A DNA stretch of 64,000 bases from Trichobilharzia szidati (GCA_944472155.2 OX235279.1:115436110-115500109), one strand, 5' to 3'. Numbered from the stretch's first letter, positions 1 to 10,738 are shown. Notes: a model not told the origin generated them from the letters alone. Made by a program: numbers and translations.

Positions 1-120
1 TTGTTTTTGAACACAAAGGGCGGAGCTTATGTTTATGAATAGCTAGAGCCCCAGCGTATTTCAATAAGCACCCTTGACTAATTCTAGAGATGACCTTGAA
101 GGCCGTTTAACATAATATAA

Positions 121-190
121 CATACAGTTAATATTACTGTACAACACTGTGTGATTTATCAAAATAAAATCTTATCTATAATGGTGTTTA
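121..190 (+). repeat. PLE-B pseudo-LTR end (left arm)
   Basis: Shares the block 'acactgtgtgatttatcaaa' and the following A/T-rich 'aaaatcttatctataatgg' with the PLE-B ends at 53577-53630 and 58230-58305. Its mirror copy is at 10552-10618. It is joined directly to a PLE nuclease fragment of opposite orientation. Confidence 0.7.
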
Positions 191-192
191 AC

Positions 193-406
193 ATAAGTCT
201 TATGGTTCAGTTCAACTAGCTGTTTGGCAATAGACGAAGTCGGTGGTCTGCCACCTGCGTCTATTGATTTTCCACAATTCATTTGTCTTTTTTAACCACT
301 TTGGGATGTGTTCTCCCTCCCTCACATGAAAACCACGATTACTCCCCCCTATGTATGTGTCCACACACGCACGGAAATTGGTATATTGTGTGGGATGTGT
401 CATCAT
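193..406 (-). pseudogene. PLE GIY-YIG nuclease fragment (left arm)
   Basis: The minus-strand reading contains a YIGGSNRGFHVREGEHIPKW stretch, matching the YIG and (R/S)EH(I/L)P(x)W pattern of the other PLE nuclease domains here (15927-16334, 42343-42530). It then runs into a degraded C-terminal part. Relative to the right-arm copy, an extra T near 285 shifts the frame. Only the nuclease portion remains; no reverse transcriptase is attached. Confidence 0.6.
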
Positions 407-2190
407 CGCTTGTACACTTTTGAGGTTTGCAGTGGATTATATTTTACGCTTTTTCGATAATTACAAGCCGGACTGCATGATAGGTCCTACGGACATAATA
501 AGCTTAGTGTCAATTACAAAAGGACACAATAAAGGCAATCGAGTAAAGTGAACTAGGTGAAAAGGAATAAGAAGGCATAATATGACATGAAAATATGGAT
601 GATTATGTTTCTGCTGACCTTACAGAAGACCAGGGTAAACAAAAAGGATCAATGTGCTTCTTTTGCACACATAGGTCAGGTGTACCCTATTTACTCCAAT
701 ACAGTTTCCGATATAGTTTTCACATGCCTTTAATGGCTATTTGTATTATAATATTACACTTGAGTTGCGAACGGTTTTTACAACCCCAGCAACCATCTAT
801 TACATCATTTATACATAAGAAGCTCGAATTTGTTGCAGTGATGTTGATCAGCGATATCATATGTCGTTAAAAGATTTCCTCTAAAGCCTGAGTGACAGTA
901 GGACAATGGGTTACCTAGATATGAAGTTACAGTATCTAAGGTTAAAAACCTCATCGAGCCTTCAAAGTAGTAAACAAAGTAACTGCAAAACTCAGAATCG
1001 TTTTCAGTTTGATAGCATCAAACATTACTCTATCTATAAGTTTTTCACTTAGTCTCAGCTAGATTACTGAGGTCTTAAAACTCTGTATGGTATTAGAAGG
1101 GAACATGCACCATTCATTATTGAAGAATCTGAACAGTGATTCTCCTGGTATTCAATTTAATTCGGAATTAAAATCATAGAAGTGCAAGTTAACTTCTTCT
1201 AGACTATTCATTATAATAAAGTTTTTTGTATTTCCCAATGAATGAAAAACAAAAGGATATTGTTTTTACTGACATTTCGCTATTTAATACTTCTAGACTA
1301 CCTGGTTAAGAGGCAAATGATGGATAGTATAAAGTTTTCGCATTCAGGAAGATAACATGCACAAATAAATATTTAGATTTTGCATCCCCACACTCTTTCA
1401 GTGCTAGGCTACAGTTGTCTTCATTTTTTTTAAAACAGTATACACACTGATAACAAGTGGAAAATAATAGGAAATACTGAACACAACTGAATTTCCTGGA
1501 ACAGATAACTGTCCATGGTATTTTAGTCATTAAATAAAGGACAACGTAGTAGAAAAAGTACTTGGAGAACACGGAACACAACAATTATGATTTCATACAG
1601 GTTACACACATCAGACGATATCGGTGAAGTACCTAACAAATATAACATCAGCGTATTCTCCAGAATATCAGACACGATACAGGGTCGTTCATTTGACGGA
1701 CCGAATTCTAAATGACTCACAGTCTACCCATATCTACAAGGTAAATTTCTCAGACTGTAGTGCAGCATACATCCCGAATACTCTTCTAGAAATCGACATC
1801 AGGAAAATCCATCAGAACTTGTAAAATTTTAGGCCATATACCTGCAAGCTACAATATCATACCACAGGATATAAATCATTCAGAAAGTGTTTCAAAATAA
1901 TAAACAGTACTACATATCCGAAACAGCTAGTATTAATTGGAATCTTAACTTTCTTAGTTAAAATGAAGGGTTAAGACGGAATATTATCTGAACTTAACAC
2001 CCTTCTACAAACTAACATTGCTAACACATGTTATAGGCGATGTTTTCATCATTAATGCGTTCCTCGAATTCAACATTTCGCCCAAGTATAGTCACTTCAC
2101 TTCATACAAATGACAATTTCACATCAACAAAAACAAAATCGTTTTGCTTTCGTTCATTCGTAGGTGAAAACGTCTGGTAGTAAAGAGATT
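407..2190. other. Unassigned AT-rich DNA in left arm
   Basis: No gene is supported. Short ORFs here have no recognisable motif. A block at about 690-765 (containing 'cctttaatggctatttgtat') is a diverged copy of the sequence at 11264-11335, and it is mirrored in the right arm. That makes it an interspersed repeat rather than host coding sequence. Confidence 0.5.
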
Positions 2191-2191
2191 A

Positions 2192-2194
<3 letters not shown>

Positions 2195-2243
<49 letters not shown>
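2195..2243. repeat. (TA)n microsatellite, left arm
   Basis: About 49 bp of alternating A and T. The mirror tract at 8509-8545 is about 37 bp, a 12-bp difference and the largest difference I noticed between the arms. Confidence 0.95.
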
Positions 2244-2246
<3 letters not shown>

Positions 2247-3422
2247 AATTATCAGAATCTCCATTGATTAGCTTAAGCTCTTAATTCACTTTTTTGTCTT
2301 TACAACCATACAGTCTGTTTCACGAGATGTTAAAAACAAATAAATTTTCCAAACAATACAATGTCAGCTCGAATAAAACACAATTAAGCAAATTTCTGTG
2401 TACTGTTTTGTAAAACACTACTTTACTTTGTATTGTAACTACGTATTTCGTTGGTACAGTTTTGTTCATCTTTTGGAACCACTGATTCTATGAGTACTAC
2501 AAGTTTCCGAATACATCAGTTAATTGTTCATGCCTACTTCCAAAGTTTAACGAAAATTGCCAATATAAGAAGCTCTGAAGAATGTGGACGCTTGCTCTTT
2601 CTCGCTAGAAAATGATTAAGTCTGTTTCATTATTATTTTGGATGTTTAATAACTCCATGTACAACTAGGCATTTGTTTTCGAACGTTGCCTTCCAAAGTT
2701 TTCTAGCTTTATCAAGTTTCGCTTTGCAGGGGTATTTTTTTCTATAAGTACTTTGTTAATTACAGGCCTGATCACAAGTTGACATCAGTCAGAGAACCAT
2801 TAGAAAATCAGAGACTGCTGGACATCCACTTCCTCCTTTTTCGGAATTTCTCAGCAGTAGTTTTGGTAGTGTTGACTGAAATCTAATGCCAATACTAAAC
2901 GAATTGATATGACACCTGTACAATACATTGCATTTTTGGTCTTAACTATCGCAGTAACAACTTCTCCAGAATAAAGCGTAGGTCTCTACTTTGATATCAG
3001 TTACCAGCAAGAAGTAACCTCATTACTAAGCAGTTCATTCCCCGTTTGTGAATCACATTTGCGTGACAGATTTCTGTATATGCACATTTAGGACTGAATG
3101 GTTACATTTGCAATAAATGGGCAGTCGTTCTATGAATACCAGTTACCATAAAAAAGGGTGAGTATCTTTAATATCTACGCTACTGATATGTAAATACCTC
3201 AACATCACGTATTAGCGGTTTTGTCGGTCTTTATTTTTAAAGTATATTTCAGTAACAATAGCACTTTTAATAATCCTTATGGACGCACGGAAGTATTCTG
3301 CGGTGTATATTACACAAAACAAGATAATTTGTTCATTGTACAGCACAATTTGCAAGTTGTGATGGGAAATTTATGAAAACCGCTGTCACTTCACTAGTTC
3401 ATCAGATGCTTTATTCTCATTT
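2244..3422. repeat. Unassigned arm sequence with SINE-tail remnant
   Basis: No gene seen. Positions 2765-2815 (minus sense) match the tail of the hammerhead-bearing SINE at 52650-52830. Both share a 'ggttctct(a/g)actgatgtc' core followed by a TGATGA/TGATCA-like end. The mirror copy is at 7937-7987. The SINE head and ribozyme are not recognisable here. Confidence 0.45.
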
Positions 3423-3560
3423 TTTCAATAATTCCCACTGCAGCATTAAGAACACAATATTCAGAGAAGAGACTCTTTTCAACGAATTTATTATCAAGCT
3501 GTACAATCCTATATATACATGGTTTTTTGAGAAATTATATCCGGTGAAGGAACTAGATCA
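3423..3560 (-). repeat. PLE-D pseudo-LTR (left arm)
   Basis: Read on the minus strand this contains 'gttgaaaagagtctcttct', the core of the PLE-D end repeat also found at 43342-43480, 45722-45850 and 58825-58880. It lies about 35 bp from the end of PLE-A. A similar D end is embedded inside PLE-A at 51193-51292. The mirror copy is 7192-7329 on the plus strand. Confidence 0.65.
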
Positions 3561-3595
3561 AAAGTGTGAATACATGAAATAATAATAGTATAATA

Positions 3596-3763
3596 GAGAA
3601 GATTTGTAGCTCAGGTGGATGATTTTGGTGTGGTTGTGTTCTCTGAGCTGGATGGTTTGGTTGCGAAGCTTTCATTGCTCTACTGAGCAACATCTTCAGC
3701 GCATACTTCGATGTGAAGTGAGCTTTTAGAATTCTCTATGAGTTTATTAGTCATCTCTTCTAG
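3596..3763 (-). repeat. PLE-A 3' pseudo-LTR (left arm)
   Basis: Follows the PLE-A stop codon on the minus strand. Its distal ~90 bp recur at 6290-6381 upstream of the same ORF, which is the partial direct duplication expected of PLE pseudo-LTRs. It carries the hammerhead at 3662-3703. Mirror copy: 6989-7157. Confidence 0.8.
3662..3703 (-). ncRNA. Hammerhead-type ribozyme, PLE-A (left arm)
   Basis: Minus-strand order: stem I UGCG, core CUGAAGA, a stem II hairpin with the strands UUGCUC and GAGCAA, GAAA, a self-complementary AGCU as minimal stem III, then U^CGCA closing stem I. The predicted cut is after UU. One extra U sits between core and stem II. Hammerheads with tiny palindromic stem III that act as dimers are known from PLE pseudo-LTRs of other animals. 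Activity is inferred, not shown. Confidence 0.65.
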
Positions 3764-6403
3764 TCACCTTGAACGTGATTGGTTGTTTTCGTGTGACATT
3801 TCATCCCCTAGTTTGCTTGTCTCGGTGCTGGCTGCTTCTTTGGTCTGAATGTCGTTAGTCATTCCTTCTGCTAACCTTGAACGTGATTGGTTGTTTTTGT
3901 GTGACTTCTCAATTTCTAGTTCACTTGTTTTGGTGTTGACTGTTTCCTTGACCTGAAGTTTGACTTTGTTTTTGTGTGAATTTCTTTGTATGGATTGGTA
4001 TATTTTGTCAATCTCTATGTGTCTATTGATTGCTGATTCATTTGAATTCCAGGCCTCTAGGAATTCTCTGGCATTTTTGCAGTTCCCTTTGTCTAAGATT
4101 TGAACATTGTCCCAGTCGAATTGGTGCCCGTGGTTGTCTGCATGTAGTGATATGAGGGAGTGTATGTCGTGTCTTTTGACAGCTAGTTTGTGTTCGTGAA
4201 TGCGAAGACGAAGAGGGCGTCCACTTTGACCAATGTAATGTTTGTCGCAGTCGTTGCAATTTATCTTGTAGATGACGTTAGTTTTGTCTTCTTTTGCCGT
4301 TGAGTCCTTTGGCTTACATAGAACTGAGTGTAGTGAATTTGTTGGTTTATGAGCGACATCGATTCCAAAAGGTTTGAATAGTCTTGCAGTGATTTCGGAG
4401 ATATCTTTTATATATGGTAGGACGACTTTCTTTGTGTTTTCGCTGGTGGCCTTTGATTTGGTTGGTTGAGCTGGGGGTAGATGTCTTTTGATGAAGTTTC
4501 GTGGGTATCCATTTCTTTGGAAGACGTCCATAAGATGATTTTCTTCAATTTTTCTCAAGGCGGGAGTGCTGCAATGAGTCCTGGCTCTCTTGAACAATGT
4601 ACGTATGCAGCCAATTTTGTGTGATGTTGGGTTGTTACTGTTGTAATTGAGTATTTGATCCATGTGCGTTGGTTTTCTGTATACTTGGGTTTCAAATTTT
4701 CCTGTAGTTGTTCGTTTGATTAAGACGTCTAAGAATGGGATTTTGTTTTCATATTCTTCCTCTCTTGTGAATTTGATGTCGTTGAAGGTGTTGTTTATTA
4801 TGTTGTGGGTATTGTCTAAGTTTTCTCTTTTGATTATCACGAATGTATCATCTATGTAGCGTATCCAAATTTTCGGTTTGATCTTTGGCAGAATTATGTT
4901 TTCCAGTCTTTGCATGACGGCTTCCGCAATCAATCCTGATATGGGTGATCCCTTAGGTGTCCCTTGAATTTGTTCATACATTTGGCCGTTGAATTGGAAA
5001 TAAGTTGTGAGACACAAGTTTATGCATTCCATCCAACTTGAATGCTGCATTTTTGATTGTTGTATGTGTTCGTCGTTGTTGAGTAGTTGTTCCATGGTTT
5101 CTTTTGCTAGTTTTAGTCCAATCGAAGTATATAATGCCGTGACGTCGAAGGATACCATTATTTCTTGGCTGTCTATTTCAATGCCTTTGATTTTCTCTAA
5201 AAATTGGGTCGCAGATTGGATGGAGTGATCACATGATTTCGTCAAGTGTTTCAGTCTTCTGTATAGTTCTTTGGATAAATTGTATGTTGGGGTTCCTGGG
5301 AGTGATACGATTGGTCGTAGAGGTATATTTGGCTTGTGAATTTTTGGTCTGCCGTAGAATCGAGGTATGACGGGTCCATTGGATTTCATTCGCCACTGAT
5401 CTTCTTTTGTGATCTGACCCGTTTTGGTGAGTTTGCTTAGGGTTCTTTGGATGCGGTTGTTTAGTGTTTCGATAGGGTTTGTTGTTAGTTGTTGGTATAT
5501 TGTTTGATCTTTGAGTAGTTCTTCCGCTTTTGCAGTGTATTCTTCTTTGTCCATGATTACTGTAGTCCTTCCTTTGTCAGCTGGTACTATAACGATATCT
5601 TTCCTGTTTTTCAGTCTTTTGAGGGCTTTTTGTTCTTGTGAGTTGAGTTGTGTGTGTCGTTTTCTTTGTTTAACTATAGGCACTATTGTTTGACGTATCT
5701 CTTCTTGTGTTTCTTCACTTAATTTTGATGATTTGAGTGTTGATTCAAGAGCAGCGAAGAAGTCTGTTTTCGAGGCGTCTTCAGTGTTGTTGTTTAATCC
5801 TTTTTGAAGTAGTTGTTGTTCCATTTTTGACAGCGGCTGTTTTGATAAATTGACTACGCAATCAATTGGTGTATTGTTCGGCTGTTGTTTTTTGATTTTG
5901 GTTAGCTTGGTTCTGAGAACTTTTCGTCTACGTTCTCTGTGTCTACTACTTCTCAGTGAGATTGCGGTGATCATTGTTGAAAGGTGTTCTTGGCTGAGGA
6001 TTTTCTCTAGTTTCTCTTTTTCAAAGTCCATTATTTGTTGATATTTCTTGATTCTATGATGTGCATCTGTAATCATTAGTTTAACCATTTTTCTACCACA
6101 TTGTTCAGCTAATTTCCATCCCATTGGGCAGTTGACTGGTGGCTTATATCTCACGCTGGTTGGTAGAATTTGATGACGAAGAAACTCATGGAGAAAAAAT
6201 AGTTGTTCTCTGGTGGATCCTTGCCGTTTGGCGAAGTCTTCCCACTTTGGAACAGAAAGAAGCATGTTCCGCTCGTATGATTTAGATATATTAGAGAAGA
6301 TTTGTAGCTCAGGTGGATGATTTTGGTGTGGTTGTGTTCTCTGAGCTGCATGGTTTGGTTGCGAAGCTTTCATTGCTCTACTTTTGGAATCGATGTCGCT
6401 CAT
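3764..6403 (-). CDS. Penelope-like element polyprotein (RT + GIY-YIG)
   Basis: Intact 879-codon retroelement polyprotein, near full length for a PLE. Approximate positions: basic and coiled N-terminal region (1-270); a VPADKGRTTVI segment (~285) and a YGRPKIHKP segment (~355) typical of the PLE/telomerase group; RT motif A FDVTALYTS (~420); motif B QGTPKGSPISG (~485); catalytic motif C RYIDDTF (~517); NKIPFLDV (~558); then the GIY-YIG nuclease with IYKINCNDC (~708) and HYIGQSGR (~720), a downstream RIHEH and a distal conserved E. The RT makes cDNA at a nick cut by the nuclease. Codons 1-7 lie in the inverted arm; codons from about 11 (M at 6373) lie in the pseudo-LTR, so M11 is the more natural start. 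No stop or frameshift interrupts it, so it may be recently active. Confidence 0.9.
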   Translation of the reverse strand: MSDIDSKSRAMKASQPNHAAQRTQPHQNHPPELQIFSNISKSYERNMLLSVPKWEDFAKRQGSTREQLFFLHEFLRHQILPTSVRYKPPVNCPMGWKLAEQCGRKMVKLMITDAHHRIKKYQQIMDFEKEKLEKILSQEHLSTMITAISLRSSRHRERRRKVLRTKLTKIKKQQPNNTPIDCVVNLSKQPLSKMEQQLLQKGLNNNTEDASKTDFFAALESTLKSSKLSEETQEEIRQTIVPIVKQRKRHTQLNSQEQKALKRLKNRKDIVIVPADKGRTTVIMDKEEYTAKAEELLKDQTIYQQLTTNPIETLNNRIQRTLSKLTKTGQITKEDQWRMKSNGPVIPRFYGRPKIHKPNIPLRPIVSLPGTPTYNLSKELYRRLKHLTKSCDHSIQSATQFLEKIKGIEIDSQEIMVSFDVTALYTSIGLKLAKETMEQLLNNDEHIQQSKMQHSSWMECINLCLTTYFQFNGQMYEQIQGTPKGSPISGLIAEAVMQRLENIILPKIKPKIWIRYIDDTFVIIKRENLDNTHNIINNTFNDIKFTREEEYENKIPFLDVLIKRTTTGKFETQVYRKPTHMDQILNYNSNNPTSHKIGCIRTLFKRARTHCSTPALRKIEENHLMDVFQRNGYPRNFIKRHLPPAQPTKSKATSENTKKVVLPYIKDISEITARLFKPFGIDVAHKPTNSLHSVLCKPKDSTAKEDKTNVIYKINCNDCDKHYIGQSGRPLRLRIHEHKLAVKRHDIHSLISLHADNHGHQFDWDNVQILDKGNCKNAREFLEAWNSNESAINRHIEIDKIYQSIQRNSHKNKVKLQVKETVNTKTSELEIEKSHKNNQSRSRLAEGMTNDIQTKEAASTETSKLGDEMSHENNQSRSR
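6290..6381 (-). repeat. PLE-A 5' pseudo-LTR, truncated
   Basis: Direct repeat of ~3596-3683, placed upstream of the PLE-A ORF and supplying its first ~30 codons. It stops within the loop of ribozyme stem II, so this upstream ribozyme is incomplete (no CUGAAGA). The stop coincides exactly with the junction to the inverted right arm. Confidence 0.8.
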
Positions 6404-6988
6404 AAACCAACAAATTCACTACACTCAGTTCTATGTAAGCCAAAGGACTCAACGGCAAAAGAAGACAAAACTAACGTCATCTACAAGATAAATTGCAACG
6501 ACTGCGACAAACATTACATTGGTCAAAGTGGACGCCCTCTTCGTCTTCGCATTCACGAACACAAACTAGCTGTCAAAAGACACGACATACACTCCCTCAT
6601 ATCACTACATGCAGACAACCACGGGCACCAATTCGACTGGGACAATGTTCAAATCTTAGACAAAGGGAACTGCAAAAATGCCAGAGAATTCCTAGAGGCC
6701 TGGAATTCAAATGAATCAGCAATCAATAGACACATAGAGATTGACAAAATATACCAATCCATACAAAGAAATTCACACAAAAACAAAGTCAAACTTCAGG
6801 TCAAGGAAACAGTCAACACCAAAACAAGTGAACTAGAAATTGAGAAGTCACACAAAAACAACCAATCACGTTCAAGGTTAGCAGAAGGAATGACTAACGA
6901 CATTCAGACCAAAGAAGCAGCCAGCACCGAGACAAGCAAACTAGGGGATGAAATGTCACACGAAAACAACCAATCACGTTCAAGGTGA
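6382..6988 (+). pseudogene. Inverted 5'-truncated PLE-A copy (nuclease half)
   Basis: Encodes the C-terminal ~200 residues of the PLE-A protein, beginning FGIDVAHKPTNS and running through the full GIY-YIG domain to the same stop. It is identical or nearly so to the left-arm ORF. An open frame extends upstream into antisense pseudo-LTR (from 6317), but those residues are fortuitous. Without RT motifs it cannot mobilise itself. It abuts the 5' end of the intact copy head to head, forming a fold-back. Confidence 0.85.
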
Positions 6989-7048
6989 CTAGAAGAGATG
7001 ACTAATAAACTCATAGAGAATTCTAAAAGCTCACTTCACATCGAAGTA

Positions 7049-7090
7049 TGCGCTGAAGATGTTGCTCAGTAGAGCAATGAAAGCTTCGCA
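7049..7090 (+). ncRNA. Hammerhead-type ribozyme, PLE-A (right arm)
   Basis: Plus-strand mirror of 3662-3703. CUGAAGA is at 7053-7059 and GAAA at 7079-7082, with AGCU at 7082-7085. The predicted cleavage is between 7086 and 7087. Stem I is UGCG/CGCA. Confidence 0.65.
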
Positions 7091-7191
7091 ACCAAACCAT
7101 CCAGCTCAGAGAACACAACCACACCAAAATCATCCACCTGAGCTACAAATCTTCTCTATTATACTATTATTATTTCATGTATTCACACTTT

Positions 7192-7329
7192 TGATCTAGT
7201 TCCTTCACCGGATATAATTTCTCAAAAAACCATGTATATATAGGATTGTACAGCTTGATAATAAATTCGTTGAAAAGAGTCTCTTCTCTGAATATTGTGT
7301 TCTTAATGCTGCAGTGGGAATTATTGAAA
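7192..7329 (+). repeat. PLE-D pseudo-LTR (right arm)
   Basis: Mirror copy of 3423-3560, plus orientation, just outside the PLE-A fold-back. Confidence 0.65.
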
Positions 7330-8505
7330 AAATGAGAATAAAGCATCTGATGAACTAGTGAAGTGACAGCGGTTTTCATAAATTTCCCATCACAACTTGC
7401 AAATTGTGCTGTACAATGAACAAATTATCTTGTTTTGTGTAATATACACCGCAGAATACTTCCGTGCGTCCATAAGGATTATTAAAAGTGCTATTGTTAC
7501 TGAAATATACTTTAAAAATAAAGACCGACAAAACCGCTAATACGTGATGTTGAGGTATTTACATATCAGTAGCGTAGATATTAAAGATACTCACCCTTTT
7601 TTATGGTAACTGGTATTCATAGAACGACTGCCCATTTATTGCAAATGTAACCATTCAGTCCTAAATGTGCATATACAGAAATCTGTCACGCAAATGTGAT
7701 TCACAAACGGGGAATGAACTGCTTAGTAATGAGGTTACTTCTTGCTGGTAACTGATATCAAAGTAGAGACCTACGCTTTATTCTGGAGAAGTTGTTACTG
7801 CGATAGTTAAGACCAAAAATGCAATGTATTGTACAGGTGTCATATCAATTCGTTTAGTATTGGCATTAGATTTCAGTCAACACTACCAAAACTACTGCTG
7901 AGAAATTCCGAAAAAGGAGGAAGTGGATGTCCAGCAGTCTCTGATTTTCTAATGGTTCTCTGACTGATGTCAACTTGTGATCAGGCCTGTAATTAACAAA
8001 GTACTTATAGAAAAAAATACCCCTGCAAAGCGAAACTTGATAAAGCTAGAAAACTTTGGAAGGCAACGTTCGAAAACAAATGCCTAGTTGTACATGGAGT
8101 TATTAAACATCCAAAATAATAATGAAACAGACTTAATCATTTTCTAGCGAGAAAGAGCAAGCGTCCACATTCTTCAGAGCTTCTTATATTGGCAATTTTC
8201 GTTAAACTTTGGAAGTAGGCATGAACAATTAACTGATGTATTCGGAAACTTGTAGTACTCATAGAATCAGTGGTTCCAAAAGATGAACAAAACTGTACCA
8301 ACGAAATACGTAGTTACAATACAAAGTAAAGTAGTGTTTTACAAAACAGTACACAGAAATTTGCTTAATTGTGTTTTATTCGAGCTGACATTGTATTGTT
8401 TGGAAAATTTATTTGTTTTTAACATCTCGTGAAACAGACTGTATGGTTGTAAAGACAAAAAAGTGAATTAAGAGCTTAAGCTAATCAATGGAGATTCTGA
8501 TAATT

Positions 8506-8548
<43 letters not shown>

Positions 8549-10330
8549 TAATCTCTTTACTACCAGACGTTTTCACCTACGAATGAACGAAAGCAAAACG
8601 ATTTTGTTTTTGTTGATGTGAAATTGTCATTTGTATGAAGTGAAGTGACTATACTTGGGCGAAATGTTGAATTCGAGGAACGCATTAATGATGAAAACAT
8701 CGCCTATAACATGTGTTAGCAATGTTAGTTTGTAGAAGGGTGTTAAGTTCAGATAATATTCCGTCTTAACCCTTCATTTTAACTAAGAAAGTTAAGATTC
8801 CAATTAATACTAGCTGTTTCGGATATGTAGTACTGTTTATTATTTTGAAACACTTTCTGAATGATTTATATCCTGTGGTATGATATTGTAGCTTGCAGGT
8901 ATATGGCCTAAAATTTTACAAGTTCTGATGGATTTTCCTGATGTCGATTTCTAGAAGAGTATTCGGGATGTATGCTGCACTACAGTCTGAGAAATTTACC
9001 TTGTAGATATGGGTAGACTGTGAGTCATTTAGAATTCGGTCCGTCAAATGAACGATCCTGTATCGTGTCTGATATTCTGGAGAATACGCTGATGTTATAT
9101 TTGTTAGGTACTTCACCGATATCGTCTGATGTGTGTAACCTGTATGAAATCATAATTGTTGTGTTCCGTGTTCTCCAAGTACTTTTTCTACTACGTTGTC
9201 CTTTATTTAATGACTAAAATACCATGGACAGTTATCTGTTCCAGGAAATTCAGTTGTGTTCAGTATTTCCTATTATTTTCCACTTGTTATCAGTGTGTAT
9301 ACTGTTTTAAAAAAAATGAAGACAACTGTAGCCTAGCACTGAAAGAGTGTGGGGATGCAAAATCTAAATATTTATTTGTGCATGTTATCTTCCTGAATGC
9401 GAAAACTTTATACTATCCATCATTTGCCTCTTAACCAGGTAGTCTAGAAGTATTAAATAGCGAAATGTCAGTAAAAACAATATCCTTTTGTTTTTCATTC
9501 ATTGGGAAATACAAAAAACTTTATTATAATGAATAGTCTAGAAGAAGTTAACTTGCACTTCTATGATTTTAATTCCGAATTAAATTAAATACCAGGAGAA
9601 TCACTGTTCAGATTCTTCAATAATGAATGGTGCATGTTCCCTTCTAATACCATACAGAGTTTTAAGACCTCAGTAATCTAGCTGAGACTAAGTGAAAAAC
9701 TTATAGATAGAGTAATGTTTGATGCTATCAAACTGAAAACGATTCTGAGTTTTGCAGTTACTTTGTTTACTACTTTGAAGGCTCGATGAGGTTTTTAACC
9801 TTAGATACTGTAACTTCATATCTAGGTAACCCATTGTCCTACTGTCACTCAGGCTTTAGAGGAAATCTTTTAACGATATATGATATCGCTGATCAACATC
9901 ACTGCAACAAATTCGAGCTTCTTATGTATAAATGATGTAATAGATGGTTGCTGGGGTTGTAAAAACCGTTCGCAACTCAAGTGTAATATTATAATACAAA
10001 TAGCCATTAAAGGCATGTGAAAACTATATCGGAAACTGTATTGGAGTAAATAGGGTACACCTGACCTATGTGTGCAAAAGAAGCACATTGATCCTTTTTG
10101 TTTACCCTGGTCTTCTGTAAGGTCAGCAGAAACATAATCATCCATATTTTCATGTCATATTATGCCTTCTTATTCCTTTTCACCTAGTTCACTTTACTCG
10201 ATTGCCTTTATTGTGTCCTTTTGTAATTGACACTAAGCTTATTATGTCCGTAGGACCTATCATGCAGTCCGGCTTGTAATTATCGAAAAAGCGTAAAATA
10301 TAATCCACTGCAAACCTCAAAAGTGTACAA
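7330..10330. repeat. Right-arm flank, mirror of left arm
   Basis: Reverse complement of about 408-3422. It includes the SINE-tail remnant at 7937-7987, the (TA)n tract at 8509-8545 and unassigned AT-rich DNA. No gene is supported. Confidence 0.6.
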
Positions 10331-10333
10331 GCG

Positions 10334-10567
10334 ATGATGACACATCCCACACAATATACCAATTTCCGTGCGTGTGTGGACACATACATAGGGGGGAGTA
10401 ATCGTGGTTTTCATGTGAGGGAGGGAGAACACATCCCAAAGTGGTTAAAAAGACAAATGAATTGTGGAAAATCAATAGACGCAGGTGGCAGACCACCGAC
10501 TTCGTCTATTGCCAAACAGCTAGTTGAACTGAACCATAAGACTTATGTTAAACACCATTATAGATAA
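10334..10567 (+). pseudogene. PLE GIY-YIG nuclease fragment (right arm)
   Basis: Plus-strand mirror of 193-406 with a cleaner frame: YIGGSNRGFHVREGEHIPKW, then SSIAKQLVELNHKT, which matches the SSI..HL..(T/S)GH segment of the other PLE nucleases here. It is fused to the PLE-B end at 10552-10618 (minus). RT is absent. Confidence 0.65.
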
Positions 10568-10738
10568 GATTTTATTTTGATAAATCACACAGTGTTGTAT
10601 AGTAATATTAACTGTATGTTATATTATGTTAAACGGCCTTCAAGGTCATCTCTAGAATTAGTCAAGGGTGCTTATTGAAATACGCTGGGGCTCTAGCTAT
10701 TCATAAACATAAGCTCCGCCCTTTGTGTTCAAAAACAA

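Larger units (their letters stand above)
1..4370 (+). repeat. Left arm of giant inverted repeat
   Basis: This arm is the reverse complement of 6382-10738. Base 1 pairs with 10738 and base 4370 with 6382. The left end is set by the window edge, so the true arm may be longer. The arms differ by only a few scattered substitutions, one single-base indel in a T run near 285, and a 12-bp difference in a TA microsatellite. The arm holds a PLE-B end, a PLE nuclease fragment, SINE remnants, a PLE-D end repeat and the 3' half of a PLE-A element. Confidence 0.95.
6382..10738 (-). repeat. Right arm of giant inverted repeat
   Basis: Near-identical inverted copy of 1-4370, separated from it by a 2011-bp spacer (4371-6381). 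The inner end falls exactly where the PLE-A pseudo-LTR copy at 6290-6381 stops. From there the sequence jumps into the middle of the PLE-A coding region in the opposite orientation. Homology continues through the element's 3' end and more than 3.5 kb of flanking DNA, so the duplication is larger than the transposon. Confidence 0.95.

Noticed and set aside
1306..1824. ORFs repeated in both arms as possible host genes
   Set aside because: They are mirrored because the DNA is mirrored. Both strands are open at similar length, and no protein family is recognisable.
6317..6385. N-terminal extension of the plus-strand nuclease ORF
   Set aside because: These residues come from antisense pseudo-LTR joined at the inversion junction, so they are not part of the PLE protein.
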